The notes under the pieces were generated by a model that was not told where the DNA came from, made no database searches, and was given only the letters and a program-made list of their open reading frames with translations. From Kitasatospora purpeofusca (GTDB taxonomy: Bacteria > Actinomycetota > Actinomycetes > Streptomycetales > Streptomycetaceae), in contig NZ_JODS01000009.1 in assembly GCF_000718025.1 (NCBI RefSeq), forward strand, positions 186,001 through 250,000: a DNA stretch of 64,000 bases, in the 5' to 3' direction. Of this stretch, positions 25,078 through 34,240 are shown piece by piece. Both the position numbers and the translations under genes were made by a program. The first letter of the stretch is position 1; each line of letters opens with the position of its first letter.

Positions 25078-26559
25078 TCAGCCCAGGCCGGGCGGGCGGC
25101 GGTCGGCCCAGGGGTGGGCCAGCTCCAGCGTGCGGGACACCTGGAGCAGCAGGTCCTCGCGCCAGGGTGCGGCGACGAGCTGGACCCCGACCGGCAGGCC
25201 GGTCGCGTCGTCGTGGTGGACGGGCAGCGAGACGGCCGGCTGGCCGGTCACGTTGAACAGGGAGGTGAACACCCCCATCGGGTAGCTGTTCCGCAGCGCC
25301 GCCAGCGGATCCCTGTCGGTACCGGCCCGCCAGGCGCCGACGCGCGGCGGCAGGCAGGCCATGGTGGGCGTCACCAGCAGGTCGAACCCGGCGACGAAGC
25401 CCTCGACGATGCGCCGCGACATCCGCTGGGCCCGCCGCACCCCCTCCGCGTAGGCCCAGGAGTCGATCGCGTGCGCCGCGTCGCGCAGCGCCCGGTTGTG
25501 CGGCTCGATCCGCTCCGGGTCGGCCAGCGGAACCCCGGCGGCGCCGATGTTCCACATCGCGGTGAACTCCGTGACCAGTTCCTCGGTCGGCGGCAGCGGC
25601 AGCGGGGTGTCGACGATGTGGTGGCCCGCCGCCTCCAGCGTGCGCAGCACGGCCTCGACGGCCGCCACGCAGACCGGGTCGACGGTGATCCCGGCCACCG
25701 GCGGGTCCACCAGGACGCCGATCCGCAGTCCGGCCGGCGGGTCCGCCCACATCGCGTCGGCGAAGGAGCGGTCCGGGGCCGGGGGCGACCACCAGGCGGC
25801 CGGATCGTGGCGGTCGAGCACGTCGAGCACGGCCGCGGTGTCGGCCACGGTACGGGTGACCACGCCGCCGATGCCGAGCCCCTCCACGACGACGGCCCCG
25901 TTGGTCACCCGGCCCCGGGTGGGCTTGAGGCCGACCAGGCCGGTGCAGGAGGCGGGGATGCGGATCGACCCGCCGCCGTCCTCGGCGTGGGCGAGGGGCG
26001 CCATCCCGGCGGCGACGGCGACGCCCGCGCCGCTCGACGAGCCGCCCGGCGTCCGCTCCCGGTCCCACGGGTTGCGGGTGATGCCGAGCGCCTCGCTCTC
26101 GGTGAACGGCAGACTGCCGAACTCGGAGGTGGTGGTCTTGCCGAGCAGGACGAACCCCGCGGCAAGGAACCGGCGGACCAGCGGCTCCGAGCGCTCGGCC
26201 GGGCCCCGGCCGGCGCCCGCGGACCCGTACGTGGTGGGCCAGCCGGCCACGTCCAGCAGGTCCTTGATCGGCAGCGGGACGCCGTGGAACGGCGGGAGCC
26301 CGTCGGTGGAGCCGGCCCGGACGACCGCGTCGGCGGCGGCGGAGGCGGCCGCGCGGACGGCGTCGTCGTCCCGGAAGCAGAAGGCGTTCAGCGCCGGGTC
26401 GAGGGCGTCGATCCGGGCGAGGCAGTCCTCGACCACCTCGACCGGGCTCACCTCCTTCCGACGGACGGCGGCGGCGAGTTCGACGGCGGAGCCGTAGGCG
26501 GTGGCGGGGGTGGTAGCGGGGGTGGTGCCGGTACTGGCTGCTTCGACCGGTGGGTTCAT
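25078..26559 (-). CDS. Amidase (amidase-signature family)
   Basis: A 493-residue amidase with the full Ser-cisSer-Lys triad: Lys in GVPLPIKDLLDVAG, cis-Ser in TPGGSSSGAGVAVAAGM and the nucleophile Ser in DGGGSIRIPASCTGLVGLKPTRG. It hydrolyses an amide of unknown structure; relatives include indoleacetamide hydrolases and GatA. The N-terminal 20 residues are low-complexity. It is divergent from the AraC gene, which probably regulates it. Confidence 0.92.
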   Translation of the reverse strand: MNPPVEAASTGTTPATTPATAYGSAVELAAAVRRKEVSPVEVVEDCLARIDALDPALNAFCFRDDDAVRAAASAAADAVVRAGSTDGLPPFHGVPLPIKDLLDVAGWPTTYGSAGAGRGPAERSEPLVRRFLAAGFVLLGKTTTSEFGSLPFTESEALGITRNPWDRERTPGGSSSGAGVAVAAGMAPLAHAEDGGGSIRIPASCTGLVGLKPTRGRVTNGAVVVEGLGIGGVVTRTVADTAAVLDVLDRHDPAAWWSPPAPDRSFADAMWADPPAGLRIGVLVDPPVAGITVDPVCVAAVEAVLRTLEAAGHHIVDTPLPLPPTEELVTEFTAMWNIGAAGVPLADPERIEPHNRALRDAAHAIDSWAYAEGVRRAQRMSRRIVEGFVAGFDLLVTPTMACLPPRVGAWRAGTDRDPLAALRNSYPMGVFTSLFNVTGQPAVSLPVHHDDATGLPVGVQLVAAPWREDLLLQVSRTLELAHPWADRRPPGLG

Positions 26560-26659
26560 CGCGAACTGTCCTCTCCGAACGGGGCGGTGGGTCCGCCCAC
26601 CTCAGAGTCGCGCCGCCCGCGGCCCCGCGTCTTGGACGAATGTCGCGTAGCCTGGCGCT

Positions 26660-27508
26660 ATGCGCCCCGTCGGTCCGACCCGCGCCCCCGCACCCGTGTG
26701 GGACATCGCAACTCCCCCGCGCCCCTGCCGTATCCGGGGTGTCGGCATGGCCGGCTTCCACACCTCCGCCCCGGTCGACCTGGACGTGGTGCCGTACCCG
26801 GCCGTGACGCTCGCCCTCGACCTCGGCGATCCGCCGCTCGCCGTCGACGACGGGACCGGCCGCCGGGCGCGCGGCAGTGTCGTGGTCGGACTCGCGCCCG
26901 GCGGCGTACGCGGCCACGGCAGTGCCATCACCTGCCTGCAGCTCCGGCTCGCCCCGCCGGTCGCGCACCGGATCCTGGGCGCCTCCTCGGAGTTGGGCGG
27001 CACGGTGGTCGGACTCGACCAGCTGTGGGGCCGCGAGGCCGCGCGGACCGAGGAGCGCCTGCGCGCCGCCGCCTCCTGGGACGAGCGCTTCGCGATCGCC
27101 GAGGCCGCACTCGTCCGCCGGTACGCGGACGGCCGGCCGGTTGATCCCGAAATCGCCTTCGCCTGGGACCAGTTGGTCACCCACCGGGGCGCGGTGCGGA
27201 TCGAGCGGATCGCCGCCGAGATCGGCTGGAGCCGCAAACGGCTGTGGTCCCGCTTCCACGCCCAGACCGGCCTCGGCCCCAAGCACGCGGCCCGGCTGGT
27301 CCGCTTCGACGACGCCGCGCACCGCCTCGCCGCGGGCCACAGCGCCGCCCGGGTGGCGGCCGACACCGGGTACACCGACCAGTCCCATCTCCACCGCGAC
27401 ATCAGGACCTTCACCGGCACCACCCCCACCACCCTCGCCACCGCCCCCTGGCTCACCGTCGACCCCACCGCCTGGCCCGCCACCCGACCCGAGGGCGACC
27501 GCCCCTGA
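26660..27508 (+). CDS. AraC-family regulator
   Basis: A 282-residue regulator. The C-terminal helix-turn-helix pair is VRIERIAAEIGWSRKRLWSRFHAQTGLGPKHAARLVRF and SAARVAADTGYTDQSHLHRDIRTFTGTTPTT. The N-terminal part is an unassigned sensor region. It lies 100 bases from the divergent amidase gene. Confidence 0.9.
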   Translation: MRPVGPTRAPAPVWDIATPPRPCRIRGVGMAGFHTSAPVDLDVVPYPAVTLALDLGDPPLAVDDGTGRRARGSVVVGLAPGGVRGHGSAITCLQLRLAPPVAHRILGASSELGGTVVGLDQLWGREAARTEERLRAAASWDERFAIAEAALVRRYADGRPVDPEIAFAWDQLVTHRGAVRIERIAAEIGWSRKRLWSRFHAQTGLGPKHAARLVRFDDAAHRLAAGHSAARVAADTGYTDQSHLHRDIRTFTGTTPTTLATAPWLTVDPTAWPATRPEGDRP

Positions 27509-27591
27509 ACCGGGGGATTCCCGCTCCCCGCCTCCCGGCCCCGTGCCACCCTGGGGCTCCTGGCAGTCACCGGGGCCCTGGGGGAGGAAGC

Positions 27592-28167
27592 GTGACGTTC
27601 TGGGACCAACTGCCCACCCTGGCGGGCGTCGTCGTCGGGTCGGTGGGCTCGTACGCGGCGGCGAGCCTCACCGAACGCAGCCGCTGGCGGCGTGGCCGCG
27701 CCGAACGCTGGGACGACCGGCGCTTCCAGATCTACGCGAGCTACGGGAAGCTGCTCAAGGCCCAGATCCGGATCGCCCAAAGACTCGGTGCCGCCCGCAA
27801 CTTCGACGGCGTGGTGGACCCGCTGGGGATTGACGAAGGGCTGGCCGACCTCGCCCGCGCGGAGTCCGAGCGGGCCGCCGAGTGGGAGTCGATGCTGCTG
27901 GTCGGTGACGCCGCGACGGTCGAAGCGGCGCGGTCGTGGCACGAGGAGTGCTGGAACCTGGAGCTCTACGCCCGCGGCCTGCGGTCCGACGCCGCCGGCT
28001 GGGTGCGGGCGGAGGAGCGACTGAGCCACGCGCGCGACAGGTTCTACCTCTGCGCCCGGAAGGACCTGGGGATCGCCGGTCCGCCGCCGCCGTCCGGCAA
28101 CTGGCCCCGGGCCTGGCAGCACGCCGAGTCCGACGGAGCGGCGGGCCCCGGCACCTCGCCGCCGTGA
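27592..28167 (+). CDS. Unknown protein with N-terminal membrane segment
   Basis: A 191-residue protein. GTG 27592 has GGGGAGGAAGC before it. A single short hydrophobic segment (LAGVVVGSVGSYAAASL) is followed by a charged, mostly helical domain (WDDRRFQIYASYGKLLKAQIRIAQRL, ESERAAEWESMLLVGDAATV). No family is recognised; similar single-span proteins are widespread in Streptomyces. Confidence 0.65.
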   Translation: MTFWDQLPTLAGVVVGSVGSYAAASLTERSRWRRGRAERWDDRRFQIYASYGKLLKAQIRIAQRLGAARNFDGVVDPLGIDEGLADLARAESERAAEWESMLLVGDAATVEAARSWHEECWNLELYARGLRSDAAGWVRAEERLSHARDRFYLCARKDLGIAGPPPPSGNWPRAWQHAESDGAAGPGTSPP

Positions 28168-28284
28168 CGCCCGACGGCAGTCCGGTGGCAGTTCGGTGGC
28201 GGCCCGACGGCAACCCGGCGCCGCCGCCGCGACCGCCGTGCAAGGCTGTTCCGGAGCGGCGGGGCCGTGGCGTACCGTGACCGC

Positions 28285-29883
28285 ATGGCTACCAACGGGT
28301 CCTCGCGGTACGACGCCGTGATTGTCGGCGGTGGGCACAACGGGCTGGTCGCCGCCGCGTACCTCGCGCGCGGCGGGTACCGGGTGCTGGTGCTCGAACG
28401 GCTGGCGCGGACGGGCGGGGCGGCGGTGTCCGCGGCTGCGTTCCCGGGGGTCGACGCCAGGCTGTCGCGGTACTCCTACCTGGTCAGCCTGCTGCCGGCG
28501 AAGGTGGTGCGGGAGCTCGGCCTGCGGCTGGAGCTGCGACGGCGCCGGATCTCCTCCTACACCCCGGCCGTCCGGGACGGGAAGCCCACCGGCCTGCTGG
28601 TGGACGCGGGCGACCCCGGCCGGACCGGGGAGTCGTTCCGGGCGCTGACCGGGTCGGACCGGGAGTGGCGGGCCTGGCGGGAGTTCTACGGGACGACCGG
28701 GCGGGTCGCCGAGCGGGTGTTCCCGACGCTCACCGAGCCGCTGCCGTCACGGGACGAGCTGCGCCGGCGGATCGGGGACGGGGCCGCCTGGACGGACCTG
28801 TTCGAACGGCCGCTGGGCGAGACGGTCGAGCGGACCTTCACCGACGACCTGGTGCGCGGCGTGGTCCTGACGGACGCGCTGATCGGCACCTTCACCCATG
28901 CCCACGACCCCGCGCTCCGGCAGAACCGCTGCTTCCTCTACCACGTGATCGGCAACGGCACGGGCGACTGGGACGTCCCGGTCGGCGGGATGGGCGCGGT
29001 GACGGACGCCCTGGCCGCGGCAGCGCTGGCGGCCGGCGCGGAGATCCGGACCGGGCACGAGGTCACCGCGATCGCGGGCGACGGGCGCGGCGAGGCCGAG
29101 GTGTCGTACCGGCACGCCGACGGCGAGGCGACGGTGGCGGCGCGCCGGGTGCTGGTGAACGCCGCGCCGGCGACGCTGGCGCGGCTGCTCGGCACCGCAC
29201 CGGGGCCCGCGCCGGAGGGCGCCCAGCTGAAGGTCAACATGGTGCTGCGCCGGCTGCCGCGACTGCGCGACCCCGCCGCGGACCCGCGCGACGCCTTCGC
29301 CGGGACCTTCCACATCGCCGAGGGCTACCGGCAGTTGGAGACGGCGTACGCGGAGGCGGCGGCCGGCCGGATGCCCTCGGCGCCGCCGTCGGAGATCTAC
29401 TGCCACACCCTCACCGATCCTTCGATCCTCGGACCGGAGGCCGTCCGGCAGGGGCTGCAGACGCTGACCCTGTTCGGCCTGCACATGCCGGCCCGGCTGT
29501 TCGGCGACCCGGCGGCGAAGGAACGCGCGCTGGCCGCGAGCCTGGCGCAGCTGGACGCGGTGCTGGCCGAGCCGATCGCCGACTGCCTGGCCCTGGACGC
29601 CGACGGCCGGCCCTGCGTCGAGGCGCGGACGCCGCCGGAGCTGGAACGGGAGCTCGGCCTGCCGGGCGGCCACATCTTCCACCGCGACCTGGCCTTCCCG
29701 TTCCTCCCCGAGGAGCCCGGGGCGCACGAAGGCAGTGCCGCCGAGCGCTGGGGCGTGGCGACGGCCCGTCCGGACGTGCTGCTCTGCGGGGCGGGGGCGG
29801 TCCGGGGCGGCGGCGTCAGCGGCATCCCGGGGCACAACGCGGCGCAGGCCGCGCTGGAGGACCTGGCGAGCCCGGCCCGGTAG
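28285..29883 (+). CDS. Phytoene-desaturase/PYROXD2-like FAD-dependent oxidoreductase
   Basis: A 532-residue flavoprotein. The N-terminal Rossmann motif is YDAVIVGGGHNGLVAAAYLARGGYRVLVLE followed by RTGGAAVS. The C-terminal FAD-closing motif is LLCGAGAVRGGGVSGIPGHNAAQAAL. This layout fits the amine-oxidase/phytoene-desaturase superfamily and especially PYROXD2-like proteins. The substrate is unknown, and no carotenoid genes are nearby. ATG 28285 is preferred to a GTG six codons upstream. It ends eight bases before a 17-bp terminator. Confidence 0.85.
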   Translation: MATNGSSRYDAVIVGGGHNGLVAAAYLARGGYRVLVLERLARTGGAAVSAAAFPGVDARLSRYSYLVSLLPAKVVRELGLRLELRRRRISSYTPAVRDGKPTGLLVDAGDPGRTGESFRALTGSDREWRAWREFYGTTGRVAERVFPTLTEPLPSRDELRRRIGDGAAWTDLFERPLGETVERTFTDDLVRGVVLTDALIGTFTHAHDPALRQNRCFLYHVIGNGTGDWDVPVGGMGAVTDALAAAALAAGAEIRTGHEVTAIAGDGRGEAEVSYRHADGEATVAARRVLVNAAPATLARLLGTAPGPAPEGAQLKVNMVLRRLPRLRDPAADPRDAFAGTFHIAEGYRQLETAYAEAAAGRMPSAPPSEIYCHTLTDPSILGPEAVRQGLQTLTLFGLHMPARLFGDPAAKERALAASLAQLDAVLAEPIADCLALDADGRPCVEARTPPELERELGLPGGHIFHRDLAFPFLPEEPGAHEGSAAERWGVATARPDVLLCGAGAVRGGGVSGIPGHNAAQAALEDLASPAR

Positions 29884-29890
29884 CGCGGCG

Positions 29891-29933
29891 GGGGCGGGGC
29901 GCCGACCAGTACCCCCGGTCGGCGCCCCGCCCC
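29891..29933. terminator. Strong bidirectional terminator
   Basis: GGGGCGGGGCGCCGACC, nine-base loop, GGTCGGCGCCCCGCCCC: a perfect 17-bp stem between convergent genes. Confidence 0.85.
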
Positions 29934-29949
29934 TTCGGACACCGGTGCG

Positions 29950-30660
29950 TCAGGCGCGGGCGAGCACCCAGGCGCCGAGGCCGTTGCAGCCCCCGGCCTG
30001 GTAGGTGGTGGACCTGAAGCCGGCCGGGACGGGCGAGCCGGGGCAGGTCAGCAGGCCGACCCGGGCGATGTTGTGGAGCCACGCACCGGCGCCGTCACAG
30101 CCGGTCCGCTGGTGCCCGGTGATGACGTAGCCGGTGACGACCGGGGAGCCCGAGCAGGTCCAGATGCCGTCGTGCGGGAGGTTGTGCTGCCAGGAGCCGA
30201 TGCCGCCGCAACCGGCGCGCAGGTGGTTGCTGATGACGTAGCCGGGCACGACCGGCGAGCCGGAGCACGTCCATATGCCGTCCTTGACCAGGCTGTGGCG
30301 CCAGGCGCCGATGCCGCGACAGCCGGGCTTGCTGTGATCGGTGATCACGTACCCGGCCACCACCGGGGAGCCGGAGCAGGTCCAGATGCCGTCCTTGGCC
30401 GGCTCCTGGTACCAGGAGCCGCGGCCGCCGCAGCCCTTGGGGTCGTGGTCGGTGTTGACGTTGCCGGGGTCGACGGCCTCGCCGGCACAGGCCCACCGGC
30501 CCGAGCCCCAGCCGGCGGGCTTGGCCTCGGCCGCCGTCGCGCCGGCCACCGTGCCGCCCAGGAGGACGGCCACGACCAGTGCGAAGGCCGCCGCGACGGC
30601 GCCGGTCCCCCGGGCGGCGACGGCGGTCGCCACCCGCTTCCACATCCGATGAGCACTCAT
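29950..30660 (-). CDS. Exported protein with five 37-residue Cys repeats
   Basis: A 236-residue protein with a signal peptide (FALVVAVLLGGTVAGATAAEA). The mature part is five tandem units of about 37 residues with pattern [WL]-x-C-x-G-x-x-V-x-x-G-[YF]-x-x-[TS]-x-[HY]-x(4)-G-C-x-G-x-G-[AS]-W; repeats 2 to 4 contain WTCSGSPVV and GYVI. Each repeat has two Cys, so one internal disulphide per repeat is likely. No enzyme motif is seen. It may bind cell-wall or other extracellular polymers; that is inference. ATG 30660 was chosen because it opens the signal peptide. Confidence 0.75.
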   Translation of the reverse strand: MSAHRMWKRVATAVAARGTGAVAAAFALVVAVLLGGTVAGATAAEAKPAGWGSGRWACAGEAVDPGNVNTDHDPKGCGGRGSWYQEPAKDGIWTCSGSPVVAGYVITDHSKPGCRGIGAWRHSLVKDGIWTCSGSPVVPGYVISNHLRAGCGGIGSWQHNLPHDGIWTCSGSPVVTGYVITGHQRTGCDGAGAWLHNIARVGLLTCPGSPVPAGFRSTTYQAGGCNGLGAWVLARA

Positions 30661-30833
30661 GTTCGATCCAATCCGGTCCGGTCTGGGAACGAAGGGGCGT
30701 CCCGGACGCCGGGGTCTCCGGCGGGGACGGGGCCACCCTAGAGTGATCGCGGGGTGATGAATCGGTGCAGACCCCGAGAAAGTCCGCCACAGGAGCCACT
30801 TTGTCCGAAATCCGTCCGTGCACCACCGAATCC

Positions 30834-30862
30834 CCCACCTGACGGGACTTTCAGCAGGTGGG
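30834..30862 (+). promoter_or_regulatory. Inverted repeat upstream of TetR1
   Basis: CCCACCTG and CAGGTGGG (8-bp arms, 13-base spacer) lie 38 bases before the TetR1 start. Inside, TGACGGGACTTTCAGCAG (30840-30857) matches the PAD operator TGACTGAACTTTCAGTCA at 13 of 18 positions, so TetR1 may control itself through a weak copy of the same site. Confidence 0.5.
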
Positions 30863-30899
30863 CGCACCGGCATACAGCACCCGGGTAAGGTGGTGGATC

Positions 30900-31478
30900 G
30901 TGGCCAGTCGTAAAACGTCGATCATGGAAGCAGCCGCGCGGGTGATCGCGCGGCGCGGGGTGCGCGGACTCCGGGTGGAGGAGCTCGCGGCCGAGGCGGG
31001 TGTGTCCACCGCGCTGATCTACTACCACTTCAAGGACCGCACCGGGATCCTCCGGCAGACGCTGGAGTTCATCAACGACCGGGCCGAGCGGTACACGACC
31101 GAGCGCGACCCGGACGCCCCGCCGCCGACCGCACGCGAGGAGCTGGAGCAGACGCTGCTGCTGGAGCTCCAGGACACAGTCGAGGTGCGGGAGAACAGCA
31201 CCGCCTGGGGCGAGCTGCGGGCGAGCGCGGTGTTCGACGAGACCCTGCGCGAGGACCTGGCGCGGGCCACCCGGATCTGGGTGCAGGAGGTCGCCGAGCT
31301 GCTCGGTGTGGTGCAGCCGATGTCCTCGGCGGTCGCCCTGGCCGGAGCCGCCGAGCGGCTGACGGCACTGCTGGAGGGCCTCAGCGTGCGCTGGCTCAGC
31401 GGGAGCCTTCCGCTGGCGCACGCCCGGACGCTGCTGACCGAGGCGATCGACACCGAGGTGGCCCGGCTCGGCTCCTGA
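30900..31478 (+). CDS. TetR1: TetR-family regulator of the PAD cluster
   Basis: A 192-residue regulator. The helix-turn-helix (ARVIARRGVRGLRVEELAAEAGVSTALIYYHFKDRTG) is nearly the same as in TetR3 (46527-47168), and the rest aligns too (LLLELQDTVEVRENSTAWGELRA; AERLTALLEGLSVRWLSGSLP). The GTG start gives VASRKTSIMEAAARV. It lies upstream of PAD2 in the same direction, with the palindromic PAD2 promoter between them. The likeness of recognition helices suggests TetR1 and TetR3 bind the same palindrome. The ligand may be a polyamine or guanidino compound; that is inference. Confidence 0.9.
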   Translation: MASRKTSIMEAAARVIARRGVRGLRVEELAAEAGVSTALIYYHFKDRTGILRQTLEFINDRAERYTTERDPDAPPPTAREELEQTLLLELQDTVEVRENSTAWGELRASAVFDETLREDLARATRIWVQEVAELLGVVQPMSSAVALAGAAERLTALLEGLSVRWLSGSLPLAHARTLLTEAIDTEVARLGS

Positions 31479-31614
31479 GCCCCGGGGCGAGCCCCCGAAG
31501 TCCCGACCCGACTGCTGAGCGCAGCCGCCGAACCGGGCATCCGCCGACAGAACACCCCCGATCATTACGATCCGTGACCAGATCGGCGTCATGGGTCATA
31601 GTGTGTCGATAAGT

Positions 31615-31643
31615 TTGACTGAACTTTCAGTCAGTGCGACGCT
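31615..31643 (+). promoter_or_regulatory. PAD2 promoter with perfect operator palindrome
   Basis: TTGACT (31615-31620), 17-base spacer, weak -10 GACGCT (31638-31643). TGACTGAA-CT-TTCAGTCA (31616-31633) is a perfect 18-bp palindrome in the same register as at PAD1, PAD7 and PAD8. The 291-base gap between TetR1 and PAD2 shows nothing else clear. Confidence 0.75.
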
Positions 31644-31769
31644 GACACCGCAGGCGGGGTGCAGCCGTCGGCCGTTCCCGTGGTGCGCCGGTGCGTAGTG
31701 GCGCGAAGAGTGGATCCGATGGCCCCGTGCACCCCTCCCGGCACCGTCGCACGATCGGAGAAGACCCTC

Positions 31770-32819
31770 ATGACCCGCTTCCAGCACGACCGCTCCGCCG
31801 ATGACTTCCCCTGGGTGCCGGCGGACGACGTCCCGCACGCGCGGACCTGGATGTCCTGGCCCTCCCGCCGCGGTGTGTGGGGGCTGCGCCTGGGCGGGGT
31901 CCAGGAGGACATCGCCCTGATCGCCCGGACCGTCGCCGAGTTCGAGCCGGTGGTGATGTGCGCCCCCGACGACTGGACGGCGGGCAAGGCCCAGGACCGG
32001 TGCGGCTCCGCGGTGGAGGTGATCACCGCGATCCCGACCGACGACCTGTGGATGCGCGACACCGCGCCGGTGTTCCGTCTGGACGGCCGCGGCGGCCTGG
32101 ACGCCGTGGTCCTCAACTTCAACGGCTGGGGCGACAAGCAGGTCCACTACGACGACGCCCTGGTCGCCGAGCGCCTCGCCACCCGGCGCGGCCTGCGGTA
32201 CACCTACGCGGACTTCGTCGGCGAGGGCGGCGCGATCGAGACCGACGGCGACGGCACGGTGATGGCCACCGAGAGCAGCCTGGTCAACAAGAACCGCAAC
32301 CGGGGCATGAGCCGGGACGAGATCGAGGACGCCGTCCTGGAGGCCTACGGCGCGGACACCATGATCTGGCTGCCGGGCATCAAGGGCCAGGACATCACCG
32401 ACGACCACGTGGACGTCACCTCGCGCTTCGTCCGCCCCGGGGTGGTGATGGTCCAGCTGCCGCCCGCCGACCGCAACGACGCCTGGGCCAAGGACGCCCG
32501 CGAGCAGTTCGCCCTCCTGTCCGCCGCGACCGACGCCCGGGGCCGCCGGCTCCAGGTGATCCCCGTGCACGGCCCGGACACCGTCCGCTCCCGCAGCTCC
32601 AAGTTCGTCGACTCCTACCTCAACTTCCACCTCGTCAACGGCGGCGTCATCACCGCCCAGTTCGGCGACGCGTACAAGGACGCCGCCGCGAAGGAGACGC
32701 TCGCCGCGGCCTTCCCGGGCCGGACGGTGGTGCAGATCGACGTCGACCGCCTGATGGCCGGGGGCGGCGGCATCCACTGCTCGACCATGCACGAGCCCCT
32801 GCCGCAGGTCCTGCCGTAG
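31770..32819 (+). CDS. PAD2: agmatine-deiminase-family enzyme without signal peptide
   Basis: A 349-residue enzyme of the guanidino-group-modifying PAD_porph family (agmatine deiminase, EC 3.5.3.12, and bacterial peptidylarginine deiminase). Motifs in order: DDLWMRDTAP, NFNGWG, GEGGAIETDGDGTV, TESSLVNKNRNRG, QDITDDHVDV and GGGGIHC, giving the catalytic Asp/Glu/His/Cys set. ATG 31770 has a GGAG site and opens directly on the family core (WVPADDVPHARTWMSWP), so the enzyme looks cytoplasmic. An upstream in-frame extension lacks a Tat signal. PAD3 follows 112 bases later and is probably co-transcribed. Confidence 0.93.
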   Translation: MTRFQHDRSADDFPWVPADDVPHARTWMSWPSRRGVWGLRLGGVQEDIALIARTVAEFEPVVMCAPDDWTAGKAQDRCGSAVEVITAIPTDDLWMRDTAPVFRLDGRGGLDAVVLNFNGWGDKQVHYDDALVAERLATRRGLRYTYADFVGEGGAIETDGDGTVMATESSLVNKNRNRGMSRDEIEDAVLEAYGADTMIWLPGIKGQDITDDHVDVTSRFVRPGVVMVQLPPADRNDAWAKDAREQFALLSAATDARGRRLQVIPVHGPDTVRSRSSKFVDSYLNFHLVNGGVITAQFGDAYKDAAAKETLAAAFPGRTVVQIDVDRLMAGGGGIHCSTMHEPLPQVLP

Positions 32820-32931
32820 TCCGCGCACGCCCGAGCCGCGAACAGCAGCCCGACCGCAGCAGCCGCCGACCGCAGCACCCCGACCAGCTGCGCCCCGCCC
32901 CCACCGACCCCGTCCCAGCCGGAGGATCCGT

Positions 32932-34185
32932 ATGACCAACGCCATGTCCCGCCGTACCGTGATGCGTTCGCTCGCCGGCGCCGGCGCCGGCGCCGGCGCC
33001 GGCGCCCTCGGCCTCACCGCCTGCGACCCCACCGGCGCGAGCGACCTCGACGGCACCGGCGCCCTCCCGCCGTCCGGACAGCCCACCACTCCGCCGGTCG
33101 GCACCCCCACGGCCGCGCCCACCGCGGCGCCCGGCACTCCGAGCGCCACCGCCGCCCCCACCGCCACCGGTGCGCCCGCCGCCCGCCGCTTCGGCGCCGA
33201 ATGGGAGAACCACCTGCGCACGGTGATGTCCTGGCCCTCCTCGGAGAACATCTGGGGCGAGCAGCTCGCGGAGGTCCGCCGGGACGTCGCCGGTCTGGCC
33301 CAGGCGATCGCGGCCCGCGAGCCGGTCGTCCTGATGGCCCGCCCCGACCAGAAGGACGCCGCGCAGAAGGCCTGCGGCGCGGCCGTCGAGGTCGTCCCGG
33401 TCACCGTCGACGACCTGTGGGCCCGGGACACCGTGCCGGTGTTCGTCGAGGAGGGCGGCAAGGTCAAGGGCGTCGACTTCAACTTCAACGGCTGGGGCCG
33501 CAAGCAGCAGCACGCCAACGACGCCAAGGTGGCCCGCGCCGTCCTGTCCAAGTACGGCGTCGAGCGGATCGAGACCCGGCTGGTCGCCGAGGGCGGCTCC
33601 TTCGAGACCGACGGCGAGGGCACGCTGCTGGTCACCGAGAGCTCGATCGTCAACGCCAACCGCAATCCCGGGATGAGCCGCGACCAGGTCGAGGCCGAGC
33701 TCAAGAAGGCGCTCGGGGTCACCAAGGTGATCTGGCTGGCCGGGGTCAAGGGCAAGGACATCACCGACGCCCACGTGGACTGCCTGGTCCGCTTCGTCGC
33801 GCCGGGGGTCGTCGTGCTCGACAAGGCGTTCCCCGGCACCCCTGCGGACGTGTGGTCCCGCTCCGCCGACCAGGCCCGCTCCGTGCTCAAGAACGCCACC
33901 GACGCGCGCGGACGGAAGCTGGAGGTGGTGGAGCTGCAGCAGCCCGACCCGGACCGGATCACCGGGCGCGGCGATGCCTTCGTCTCCTCCTACATGAACT
34001 TCTACATCGGCACCAAGGGCGTCTACCTGCCCAGGTTCGGGGACCAGAAGGCCGACGAGCACGCCCAGCAGGTGATGAAGAAGTACTTCCCCACCCGCGA
34101 GATCGTCCCCGTGAAGATCGACGGGATCGCCGGCGGCGGGGGCGGGATCCACTGCGCCACCCACGACATCCCCGCCATCGGCTGA
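32932..34185 (+). CDS. PAD3: Tat-exported lipoprotein of the agmatine-deiminase family
   Basis: A 417-residue protein. The N-terminus has twin Arg (SRRTVMRSLAGAGAG) and a lipobox ending LTAC, so it is probably a Tat-exported lipoprotein. A Thr/Pro/Ala-rich linker (residues about 35-80) leads to the catalytic domain: DDLWARDTVP, NFNGWG, AEGGSFETDGEGTL, TESSIVNANRNPG, KDITDAHVDC, GGGGGIHC. The signal region contains a run of GCCGGC hexamers. It is a close paralog of PAD8, with long shared DNA stretches. GGAGG lies seven bases before the ATG. Outer-face deimination is inferred. Confidence 0.92.
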   Translation: MTNAMSRRTVMRSLAGAGAGAGAGALGLTACDPTGASDLDGTGALPPSGQPTTPPVGTPTAAPTAAPGTPSATAAPTATGAPAARRFGAEWENHLRTVMSWPSSENIWGEQLAEVRRDVAGLAQAIAAREPVVLMARPDQKDAAQKACGAAVEVVPVTVDDLWARDTVPVFVEEGGKVKGVDFNFNGWGRKQQHANDAKVARAVLSKYGVERIETRLVAEGGSFETDGEGTLLVTESSIVNANRNPGMSRDQVEAELKKALGVTKVIWLAGVKGKDITDAHVDCLVRFVAPGVVVLDKAFPGTPADVWSRSADQARSVLKNATDARGRKLEVVELQQPDPDRITGRGDAFVSSYMNFYIGTKGVYLPRFGDQKADEHAQQVMKKYFPTREIVPVKIDGIAGGGGGIHCATHDIPAIG

Positions 34186-34240
34186 CCGGCCGGCACCGCT
34201 CCTGGGCCGACACCCGCTCCTGGGCCGGCGGTACCTCCGA

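Noticed and set aside
24677..27394. A 905-codon minus-strand frame over the amidase and AraC genes
   Set aside because: Only the last 112 codons (small membrane protein) look real; the remainder is out of frame with the amidase and Arg/Gly/Pro-rich.
30100..30500. Regular repeats in this region, considered as a CRISPR array
   Set aside because: They are degenerate, about 111 bases apart, and in frame with the five-repeat exported protein; no spacers or cas genes exist.
32979..33004. GCCGGC hexamer run, considered as a regulatory repeat
   Set aside because: It encodes the Ala-Gly core of the PAD3 signal peptide and is simply low-complexity coding DNA.
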